A stretch of 34,356 nucleotides of DNA from Anaerovorax odorimutans DSM 5092 (GTDB lineage Bacteria; Bacillota; Clostridia; Peptostreptococcales; Anaerovoracaceae): contig NZ_AUFC01000029.1 in NCBI RefSeq assembly GCF_000426305.1, positions 1-34,356 on the forward strand, written 5' to 3'. Shown here piece after piece: positions 1-10,822 of this stretch. Positions within the stretch are counted from its first letter, which is position 1. The number at the start of each line of letters is the position of its first letter. A program made the position numbers and the translations under genes. The notes beneath the pieces are model-generated. The model saw only the letters and a program-made list of their open reading frames with translations, did not search any database and was not told the origin of the DNA.

Positions 1-103
<103 letters not shown>

Positions 104-426
104 AGTTGTATTTAAAAGCCGAAGCTTTAAAATCTGGTTCAGTAAAACGCATCGCGTTTCATTTTCTATCTTCATATTTGTTATACGAATCTAGAATTAT
201 TGTTTTTTAAAGAAATTGTACGTTGACTCATTCGTTTATGAATTCATCTTACCAATCTTTGCTGATTGTTTGTACTTTAGTCTCTTTCGAGAACTACTTA
301 AAGTCCTCTTTGACTAAATTTCTACACTATGGAGTTTTCAAGGTTCTGTGCCGCTTATTTCTTTGCGGCAGAGGGTTAAATTGCTTACCCCCGTTTTGTT
401 CTGCCGTTTTGAGCGGAACATTTACT
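104..426 (-). promoter_or_regulatory. rRNA operon leader with boxA-like antitermination site
   Basis: This is the transcribed spacer between the rRNA promoter and mature 16S. On the minus strand, bases 335-346 read GAACCTTGAAAA, resembling the boxA element of Firmicute rRNA leaders that recruits Nus factors. Just upstream in the transcript, GCCGC (350-354) and GCGGC (364-368) form a small hairpin. The plus strand carries a 92-codon open frame here, but it has no ribosome site or protein-like composition and is not a gene. Confidence 0.6.
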
Positions 427-455
427 AGTATATATCTTTCAGCCATCATTGTCAA
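427..455 (-). promoter_or_regulatory. rRNA operon promoter, proximal (P2-like)
   Basis: On the minus strand, TTGACA (455-450) is followed after exactly 17 bp by TATACT (432-427). The -35 is a perfect vegetative hexamer and the -10 matches five of six. It sits about 325 bp upstream of mature 16S and reads toward it. Confidence 0.75.
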
Positions 456-553
456 CACTTTTTTTAAACATTTTTTGACTTTTTTCAAAGTATTATTTTA
501 ATTAGATAGATATAAATTGTTCTTTACAGAAGCGCTTTAATGATAGCTAATAT

Positions 554-582
554 AGCTTATCAAAAGGTACTCCTTTTGTCAA
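554..582 (-). promoter_or_regulatory. Candidate distal rRNA operon promoter (P1-like)
   Basis: On the minus strand, a perfect TTGACA (582-577) has a weak TAAGCT (559-554) 17 bp downstream. Tandem promoters are usual before rRNA operons. The weak -10 makes this less certain than the proximal promoter. A TGTCGAA heptamer (606-600, minus strand) lies 17 bp upstream of the -35. Confidence 0.45.
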
Positions 583-743
583 TATATTTTTAGAGTTTTT
601 TCGACATTTTTTATTTACATTTATTCGTTCATATTATAATAGAAAGATACTTTTATATAGAGAGATACTTTTTAGATATATTATAAGGAAAACATTATTT
701 CTTAGATTTATAATATATGAATATTATAATTAAAAAGTAAAGA

Positions 744-780
744 ATTTAAAAGAAGGTAGCTTACCTACCTTCTTTTAAAT
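744..780 (-). terminator. Intrinsic terminator of pyruvate:ferredoxin oxidoreductase
   Basis: A 16-bp perfect inverted repeat (744-759 against 765-780) surrounds a 5-nt loop. On the minus strand it lies about 40 bp past the stop codon and is followed by U-rich sequence. It separates this transcript from the rRNA operon promoters downstream. Confidence 0.85.
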
Positions 781-819
781 ATTGTTATAAATTTATCATT
801 TTCATTGTTAAAAATTTAT

Positions 820-4398
<3,579 letters not shown>

Positions 4399-4427
4399 TT
4401 ATATAATTTTACTTAATAATTCCCCCG

Positions 4428-4445
4428 AGTATATATTTATATACT
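4428..4445. promoter_or_regulatory. Perfect palindrome at the oxidoreductase transcription start
   Basis: AGTATATA-TT-TATATACT is a perfect 8+8 inverted repeat. It overlaps part of the proposed -10 (4443-4448) and covers the predicted start site near 4436. That is a standard repressor position. It could also arise by chance in AT-rich DNA, so the operator role is inferred. Confidence 0.4.
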
Positions 4446-4471
4446 TTAATGCCTTTTCCTTGGATAGTCAA
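4443..4471 (-). promoter_or_regulatory. Promoter of pyruvate:ferredoxin oxidoreductase
   Basis: On the minus strand, TTGACT (4471-4466) and TAAAGT (4448-4443) are 17 bp apart. The -35 matches five of six, the -10 four of six. It would give a 5' leader of about 85 nt before ATG 4350. Confidence 0.6.
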
Positions 4472-4508
4472 ACAATTTTTGAAATTAATACAATATACAC
4501 AAAAAAAC

Positions 4509-4526
4509 AAAATTGTATACAATTTT
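4509..4526. promoter_or_regulatory. 18-bp perfect palindrome upstream of the oxidoreductase
   Basis: AAAATTGTATACAATTTT is perfectly self-complementary. Its TTGTATACAA core resembles operators of GntR-family regulators. It lies 38 bp upstream of the -35. It is also directly downstream of the U32 pseudogene, and on the minus strand it is followed by GTTTTTTT, so it could instead be the remaining terminator of that gene. Confidence 0.4.
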
Positions 4527-4532
4527 TTACCT

Positions 4533-6910
4533 CTATTTTCCGGAACTTCTAAGGTAGTTAATGGTATTCAGCCCTAATTCTTTTGGCATGTATCTATTTT
4601 TATTCATTCTATAGCTAATTATTACACTATTACATTTTTTGTAATTACTGATAATTCTAAATTTTTTATTCATTTTATCTATTAAATAATAAGTATTTTT
4701 CTGGCAGATTAAATCTTCAGCAGTATAATTTTTGCTATTTTCTCTATTACCTTTATTACATAAACCCTGATCTCCAAGGAGACAATGGGCACTGGTCATA
4801 ACAGGGATTTTACCATCAATAGCTAATTCAGCTTTAACGCCATGGAAATCAATATTTTTAATCTCATTTAAAGAAGTATCCGTATCATGAGAAATAACAG
4901 CTTCTTTTAATCCAAGTTGTTTTGCAACTAAAAAATCTGCACTGTTTATTAAATTCAACCCATAATCACCAAAGACGTCAACACCACTGCTTACAAAAGA
5001 TTGTATCCAGCCTAAATTTCCTATAGAAATTCCGTTTTTATCAGCAATTTTAACTATTTTATCAAAGTTTCTCCTTATCGTAAAATCATTCCAGTCTTTT
5101 GTTATATTTGGTATCACGGGAATCATAGTAAAACCTCTATCTGTATATTCGTCTATATATTTTTTAAAATCAGCTTCTAAGAAACTATAATAAGGAAGAT
5201 AAATTCTTCCCATATACGTATTGTTATTTTGTAATTATTCTCTTTATCTTTTCTAACCAAGATAAATCTAAATTTTTAAGATCATTTGCAGAAAATAAAT
5301 ACAAACTCTTTCTTATTTTTTAATTTTAGTATCTTTAATATCTTTATCTTTATCAATTTTTTTAAAAGTATTTAAATTTCTTTTTCTTTTCTTTCCATAT
5401 ATATGGCTTTTTTTAATGATAGTCTAGACTCAATATGTTTTCTTTTTTCCAAAAGTTCTTCTAGAGCCTCTCTTCTTAAATGATTTATGATAAAAAAATA
5501 AAAATATTTGTACCAATATTTATTTCACATTCTTTTAAACGAAAAGGAGTTTTTCCCATTTTATTTAATTGGGACTTAATAATTGCTGTATCTAAACTTC
5601 TTATTTACTGCCTCTTGCGTTGGCTCATCTAAACTTTTTATTACAATATTATTTCTGTCATCATGAACTTTTATGCTGGCATACTTACCTGCATATGCTT
5701 GAAACTCAATTTTAATATCAACTTTTTTTAATAGTTTCTCTTTATACCAAGGTTTTCCTTCAAAGCGATCTCTTGCTTCTTTCATTAAATTTTTATCTGT
5801 AATCTTATATACTTTATCACCATTGTTTACTTTTCCTTTTATATCATCTACCGTAACTAAATCTCCTGCTCTTGCATAGGTACAAGCCTGTCCATTTTTA
5901 TCTTTCATATAAGTAACTACATTTCCAGCTAACTCTTTACTTCTTATTTAAATTCCATCTCGTAATGAAAGTTATTTTTCAAGATTAATTTTTATAAGAC
6001 CATTCTTATTAGTTTTACCGCCTACTTTTCCGATTAATATACCTTGATGCTTCGGTAGCTCTCCTGACATAAGATCCTTCCCTGGATTTTCAAACAAATA
6101 TCCTTTTGTAAATCCTCCTCTATTATAAATTTGATTTAAGTCTTCTAAATCGGATTTTAATACAGTATATTTATCATACTTTGCATACAAATCTAAAAAT
6201 TTTCGATATAGTTTTGTTACAATAGTAACATATTCCGTAGATTTCATACGACCTTCAATTTTTAATGAATTAACCCCTGCTTCTATTATTTATCAAGATA
6301 CTCTACAGTGCAAAGATCTTTAGGACTCAAAAGATATGTTTCTTTTCCTATAGGAATATATCCTTTTTCTTCTTTATATATTTGATATGGTAATCTGCAC
6401 GGCTGCGCACAAGTACCACGATTGCCACTTCTGCCACCGATTTCGTTACTTATTTCACATTGTCTGAGTAACAAAGAAAAGAGCACCATGAATAAATACT
6501 TCAATTTCCGCAATTTTTTCTTTTGTAATTGATTCTATTTCTTTTAAAGAATAGCTCTCTTGCTAATACAACTCTGCTGAATCCTAAGTTTTTTGCTACT
6601 TTTACACCTTGTAAATTATAAACCGTACCTTGTATAGAAAGGTGCATCTCAAACTCTGATATAAACTTTTTTATTAAATTTGCTAATCCTAAATCTTGTA
6701 AAATAAGTGCATCAATACCATAATCATATAATTTAGCCGCATATAATAATGCTGACATTAATTCTTCACCATTCAATACTGTATTTAAAGTTATATAAAT
6801 TTTTACACCTCTTACATGAGCATAAGATACAGATTCTTTTATTTCATTATCACTGAAATTTTCTGCATTAATCCAACAGCCGGTGCCAAAAGCTCAGGTA
6901 TTTTATTCAT
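4533..6910 (-). pseudogene. Decayed two-domain U32-family peptidase gene
   Basis: Fragments in shifting frames line up as one two-domain U32 'collagenase-like' protein. ATG 6910 has AGGAG 8 nt upstream and opens MNKIPELLAPA. The next homologous segment resumes in another frame near 6873 (NAENFSDNEIKESVSYAH), skipping the 25-30 residues the family has between them. Further shifts fall near 6560, 6500 (before RQCEISNEIGGRSGNRG, the U32 core) and 6287 (YLDK to IIEAGVNSLKIEGRMKS). Two in-frame TAA codons lie between INLEK and IRSKELAGNVV (about 5971 and 5945). After 5576 the frame shifts again to the DUF3656-like stretch (KSQLNKMGKTPFRLKEC), then HLRREALEELLEKRKH. The last intact piece, 4533-5213, begins MGRIYLPYYS and holds the C-terminal U32 half. 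Decay is advanced and no functional full-length protein can be made. Confidence 0.9.
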
Positions 6911-6976
6911 TTATTTAACTCCTGTTCAAACTTGTATTTTTTAAAGATATTTAAGGAATAATATGGTATAAATAAT

Positions 6977-7006
6977 TTGCTTAAATTAAATCATATGATA
7001 TATAAT
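6977..7006 (+). promoter_or_regulatory. Promoter of the AI-2E family gene
   Basis: TTGCTT (6977-6982) and a perfect TATAAT (7001-7006) are 18 bp apart. The start site would be near 7013, leaving a short leader with the ribosome site before ATG 7033. Confidence 0.65.
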
Positions 7007-7032
7007 ACTATTATCGAAAGGATGGTGCAATC

Positions 7033-8232
7033 ATGTCAAAAATGAAGGAACTGATTTCAGATTGGCGCTATGTAAAGCTTTGTTTATACATAGTTTTCAC
7101 TGTAACACTGTTATATATATTATATCAGATAATTGCCAATTTTAATCAAGTATTAGCAACTATATTAATGGTATTAGAGAGTATATTTTCAGCTCTGTCT
7201 CCTTTAATTATCGGATTAATCTTAGCATATTTATTAAACCCACTTGTAGATTTAATTGATGTTAAAATTATATCAAAATTATTTTTTAAATTGCCTACAG
7301 ATCCCGTAAAACTTGAAAAAAGGTTAAAGACAAGGCGTTTTGTAAGTATTATAATTACATTTTTATTAATAATAACTGCAATATGTTTAATCATTTACGG
7401 CTTTGCAGTCTTAATTGTAGGACAACTAGTTTTTACAAGCTTGCAAAGCATGCTGGATAGTATAACTTCCTACTTTCTTAAGTATGAAGATAATATTACA
7501 CAATGGGCAAAAGTTCTTCCAACCAGTGGTTTTGAAGATAATATTGACGATATACTAAATACTATTGTAAATTGGTTCAACAATAATTTCAGTACCTCGG
7601 CAATTATTAATTTTGCAGCAAATTTAGGAGGCAGTATATTAAATATAATTCTCGGAATGGTTGTCAGTATTTACTTAATAAAGGATCGTGACTTTTTTAA
7701 ACGCCTTTGGAGAAAATTTCTTCATTTAGTGCTATCTCAAAAAGCAAATTCTTCTGTTTGTGAAATATTAAACGATGTTAACATTGTACTATCTCAATTT
7801 TTAAGAGGTCAATTGTTAGATGCTCTGATTATTGCATTTTTATCATCAGTCGCTTTATCATTAATTGGTCTTGATTTTGCTGTTTTTATTGGATGTTTTG
7901 CAGGTATTGCAAATGTTATTCCGTATTTTGGTCCAATACTTGGCATGATTCCTGCTGCAATCATTGGTTTATTGACCGGAGGTTTTACTCAAGGTGCATT
8001 GGCTGTGATTGTACTCTTGGTAATCCAACAAATTGATGGCAACGTTATTTATCCTAAAATTGTGGGCTCAAGTATAGGTCTTCACCCTCTGTTTGTTTTA
8101 ATAGCTGTTACCGTGGGCGGATATTATTTTGGTATTTTAGGCATGCTTTTAGCCGTTCCTATTGCAGCCATTTTAAAAGTGTTCTTAATGAAAAAAATTG
8201 AGTCTATTGACAGCAACGATGGTTTACAATAA
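7033..8232 (+). CDS. AI-2E transporter family (PerM/YtvI-like) membrane protein
   Basis: The 399-residue protein has the layout of the AI-2E/UPF0118 family. Hydrophobic segments lie near residues 15-35, 42-66 and 100-130. A polar extracellular-type stretch follows (about 140-200), then a membrane cluster from about 200, with the family signature around YFGPILGMIPAAIIGLL near 300 and LHPLFVLIAVTVGG near 350. Members are proposed exporters; reported roles include AI-2 export and Na+/H+ antiport. The substrate cannot be told from sequence. AAAGGATGG precedes the ATG. The gene stands alone between a divergent pseudogene and the hydrogenase operon, with its own promoter and terminator. Confidence 0.88.
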   Translation: MSKMKELISDWRYVKLCLYIVFTVTLLYILYQIIANFNQVLATILMVLESIFSALSPLIIGLILAYLLNPLVDLIDVKIISKLFFKLPTDPVKLEKRLKTRRFVSIIITFLLIITAICLIIYGFAVLIVGQLVFTSLQSMLDSITSYFLKYEDNITQWAKVLPTSGFEDNIDDILNTIVNWFNNNFSTSAIINFAANLGGSILNIILGMVVSIYLIKDRDFFKRLWRKFLHLVLSQKANSSVCEILNDVNIVLSQFLRGQLLDALIIAFLSSVALSLIGLDFAVFIGCFAGIANVIPYFGPILGMIPAAIIGLLTGGFTQGALAVIVLLVIQQIDGNVIYPKIVGSSIGLHPLFVLIAVTVGGYYFGILGMLLAVPIAAILKVFLMKKIESIDSNDGLQ

Positions 8233-8237
8233 TACAT

Positions 8238-8277
8238 TGTCGAAATATACAGTAAATTTAATTTAAAAATTGTCGAA
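8238..8277 (+). promoter_or_regulatory. Pair of Spo0A-box-like sites (TGTCGAA)
   Basis: TTGTCGAAA occurs at 8237-8245 and again at 8270-8278. The two TGTCGAA cores (8238-8244, 8271-8277) have the same orientation and start 33 bp apart, about three helical turns. TGTCGAA is the 0A-box consensus bound by phosphorylated Spo0A. The pair lies just after the AI-2E gene and about 110-140 bp upstream of the hydrogenase -35. Function is inferred from the motif and spacing only. Confidence 0.4.
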
Positions 8278-8300
8278 AAAGCCAAATTTTCTGACGCTTT

Positions 8301-8333
8301 ACAGCGAAGTGTATTACTTTGCTGTTTTTTTTT
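8301..8333 (+). terminator. Intrinsic terminator of the AI-2E family gene
   Basis: The 9-bp stem ACAGCGAAG/CTTTGCTGT has one G-U pair and a 7-nt loop. A run of nine T follows. Confidence 0.85.
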
Positions 8334-8383
8334 GACTAATCAAGGAAGTTGCATTTTGTAACCGGTTTTGTGACTCATTTTTC

Positions 8384-8412
8384 TTTACATAATCCACTGT
8401 ATTAAGTATACT
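8384..8412 (+). promoter_or_regulatory. Promoter of the hydrogenase operon
   Basis: TTTACA (8384-8389) and TATACT (8407-8412) are exactly 17 bp apart. Both match five of six consensus bases. The predicted start near 8419 leaves a leader of about 80 nt. Confidence 0.7.
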
Positions 8413-8424
8413 TACTTATTGCAG

Positions 8425-8441
8425 AAGTAATATTATTACTT
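8425..8441. promoter_or_regulatory. Perfect palindrome just after the hyd transcription start
   Basis: AAGTAATA-T-TATTACTT is a perfect 8+8 inverted repeat starting about 6 bp after the predicted start. A second small palindrome, AAGTATACTT (8404-8413), covers the -10. Both share the AAGTA/TACTT ends, so one regulator could bind both. It does not match the Rex consensus TTGTTAA-N-TTAACAA. Confidence 0.4.
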
Positions 8442-8502
8442 ATCTGTATATAGATAAAAGATTTTATATTTTATTTAGAGGAAAATGTATATGGAGGAAT
8501 CT

Positions 8503-9039
8503 ATGCAATCTCAAAAGGAAACTAAAAATTGCACTTGTACTTGTAGCTGTAATGATGATACAGACTATTACGCGCTGGATGAAATTTTAGCTGAGTACAA
8601 AGACATGCAAGGTAACCTAATCATAATTTTACAAAAAGCTCAAGAAATATATGGTTACCTATCCCGTGAGGTTATAAGACATATCTCACAAGTAACAGGA
8701 TACACTCAAGCTAAAATTTATGGAGTAGCAACATTCTACACACAATTTCGTTTAGCACCAATTGGAAAAAACCTAATTATGCTGTGTCAAGGTACTGCTT
8801 GCCACGTTAACGGTTCTAAAGATATTGAAGAAGCAATATGCAGTGAACTTAATATTCAAGATGGGGAAACAACAGAAGATGGATTATTCACATTGAATAA
8901 CGTTGCCTGTCTAGGTTGCTGCAGTTTGGCTCCTGTTATGATGATAAGCTCTTCTGAAGGAGAAGAAACTTACGGAAAATTAACAAAAGACAGTGTAAAA
9001 GAAATTCTTAAAAAAATTAAAGCTGAAGCAGAGAAATAG
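8503..9039 (+). CDS. hydC: NADH-dependent [FeFe]-hydrogenase, NuoE-like [2Fe-2S] subunit
   Basis: This is the small thioredoxin-like subunit of a trimeric, NADH-linked [FeFe]-hydrogenase, homologous to the 24-kDa NuoE subunit of complex I. Four cysteines that bind the [2Fe-2S] cluster are visible in CQGTACHV near residue 94 and CLGCC near 135. The N-terminus has an extra Cys-rich stretch (NCTCTCSCNDD) outside the family core. Three in-frame ATGs compete (8485, 8491, 8503). I prefer 8503 because GGAGG lies 5 nt upstream; AGAGG is well placed for 8491. It is the first gene of hydCBA, 11 bp before hydB. Confidence 0.93.
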   Translation: MQSQKETKNCTCTCSCNDDTDYYALDEILAEYKDMQGNLIIILQKAQEIYGYLSREVIRHISQVTGYTQAKIYGVATFYTQFRLAPIGKNLIMLCQGTACHVNGSKDIEEAICSELNIQDGETTEDGLFTLNNVACLGCCSLAPVMMISSSEGEETYGKLTKDSVKEILKKIKAEAEK

Positions 9040-9050
9040 GGAGGTACCAC

Positions 9051-10802
9051 ATGAGAATATTAGTTGGACAAGGTAGTTGTGGTATTGCTTCCGGAGCAAA
9101 AAAAACAACTGCTGAACTAGAAAAGCAAATTAAAGATAAAAATTTAGATATCAACGTAGGTGTTACAGGTTGTATAGGAATTTGCTACCTAGAACCTATT
9201 GTTGATGTTTATGACGATGATAATAATCTTACAAGATATGTAAAAGTACAACCAGAGATGGTTGATGAAATAGTTGAAAAACATTTAATTGGCGGAAAAG
9301 CTGTGGAAGCTTATGTAATTCCACCATCAGGAGAAGATTTTCTAAATAAGCAAACTCGTATAGCTTTAAAGAACTGCGGTTTAATCAATCCTGAAAGTAT
9401 TGATGATTATATAGCTGTTGGTGGATATTCTGCTCTTAAGAAAGCTTTGTTTGAAATGGACGGAGATAAAATTTGTGCGGAAATCAGCGACTCAAACCTT
9501 CGTGGCAGAGGAGGCGGTGGATTCCCTACAGGTAAAAAATGGATACAAGTTCGCAGCCAAGCAGAGCCGACAAAATATGTGGTATGTAATGCAGACGAGG
9601 GAGATCCAGGAGCATTCATGGACAGAAGTGTAATGGAGGGAGATCCTCATAGAATGCTGGAAGGTATGATTATTGCCGGTGTTGCTACCGGAGCTCATGA
9701 AGCATATATTTATGTTCGTGCTGAGTATCCCCTTGCAGTTCATAGACTTAAGATAGCAATTGAACAAGCAGAAAAAGCTGGTTACCTAGGTAAGAATATC
9801 TTAGGTTCAAATTTTGACTTTAAAATAAATATCAATCTTGGAGCTGGTGCATTTGTTTGCGGTGAAGGAAGTGCTCTTACAGCATCAATAGAAGGTAACC
9901 GCGGTATGCCAAGAGTAAAACCTCCTCGTACTGTTGAACAAGGTTTATTTGGAAAACCAACTGTTTTAAATAACGTTGAAACTTTTGCAAATGTTCCTGA
10001 AATAATTACAATAGGTTCTGAAAATTATAAAAAAATCGGCACAGAAAAAAGTTCCGGAACTAAAGCTTTTGCTTTAACAGGTAACGTAAATAATACTGGC
10101 CTAATTGAAGTTCCTATGGGGACTACACTTGAAACCATTATTTTTGATTTAGGTGGCGGTGTTAAAAACGGTAAAGAGTTTAAGGCTGTCCAAATTGGAG
10201 GACCTTCTGGTGGATGTCTTACAAAAGAACATCTAAAATTACCTCTTGACTTTGATAGTTTGAAAAAAGTAGGAGCTATGATAGGATCCGGTGGTCTTGT
10301 AGTTATGGATGAAGATACTTGTATGGTAAGTATTGCTAGATTCTTCATGAATTTTACACAGCATGAATCTTGTGGTAAATGTGTACCATGCAGAGAAGGT
10401 ACTCATGTAATGCTAGAATTACTTGATGATATTGTAGAAGGAAGAGGTACTGAAGATACAATCGATACACTTTTAGACCTTGCAGATACAATTTCCGCAG
10501 CATCATTATGCGGATTAGGCAAAACTGCTCCAAACCCTGTAGTAAGTACTATCACCCAGTTTAGAGATGAATATTTAGCTCACGTTGTAGATAAAGTATG
10601 CCCAACTCATAATTGTAAAGCATTTAAAAAAGTTCGCATTAATCCTGAAGCTTGTAAGGGCTGCTCACTGTGTAAGAGAGTCTGTCCTGCTGAAGCTATT
10701 TCAGGAGAACTTAAAAACCCATTTGTTATTGATTCAGAAAAATGTATTAAGTGTATGGCTTGTATTGGTGCATGTAAATTTAATGCAATTGTAGTAGAGT
10801 AA
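9051..10802 (+). CDS. hydB: NADH-dependent [FeFe]-hydrogenase, NuoF-like flavoprotein subunit
   Basis: The 583-residue subunit binds FMN and NAD(H) and passes electrons between NADH and the iron-sulfur chain of the complex. Domains in order: an N-terminal thioredoxin-like [2Fe-2S] domain (GQGSCGIASGA, CIGICYLEP); the NuoF Rossmann-like core with GRGGGGFPTGKKW near 151 and CNADEGDPGAF near 180; a SLBB-type segment; the N3-type [4Fe-4S] motif SCGKCVPCREGT near 441 with its fourth cysteine in SLCGLGKTAP near 486; and a C-terminal two-cluster ferredoxin domain (CKGCSLCKRVCP, CIKCMACIGACKF). The fusion of NuoF to a C-terminal ferredoxin is typical of electron-bifurcating HydB. AGGGAGGT precedes the ATG. 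Confidence 0.95.
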   Translation: MRILVGQGSCGIASGAKKTTAELEKQIKDKNLDINVGVTGCIGICYLEPIVDVYDDDNNLTRYVKVQPEMVDEIVEKHLIGGKAVEAYVIPPSGEDFLNKQTRIALKNCGLINPESIDDYIAVGGYSALKKALFEMDGDKICAEISDSNLRGRGGGGFPTGKKWIQVRSQAEPTKYVVCNADEGDPGAFMDRSVMEGDPHRMLEGMIIAGVATGAHEAYIYVRAEYPLAVHRLKIAIEQAEKAGYLGKNILGSNFDFKININLGAGAFVCGEGSALTASIEGNRGMPRVKPPRTVEQGLFGKPTVLNNVETFANVPEIITIGSENYKKIGTEKSSGTKAFALTGNVNNTGLIEVPMGTTLETIIFDLGGGVKNGKEFKAVQIGGPSGGCLTKEHLKLPLDFDSLKKVGAMIGSGGLVVMDEDTCMVSIARFFMNFTQHESCGKCVPCREGTHVMLELLDDIVEGRGTEDTIDTLLDLADTISAASLCGLGKTAPNPVVSTITQFRDEYLAHVVDKVCPTHNCKAFKKVRINPEACKGCSLCKRVCPAEAISGELKNPFVIDSEKCIKCMACIGACKFNAIVVE

Positions 10803-10822
10803 GAGGTGGGGGTAAATATATT

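Noticed and set aside
223-501. 92-codon plus-strand open frame near the left edge
   Set aside because: It lies antisense to the rRNA leader and promoter, has no ribosome site and no protein-like motif.
8340-8484. Rex operator before hydCBA
   Set aside because: No TTGTTAA/TTAACAA pair is present; the palindrome at 8425 has a different sequence.
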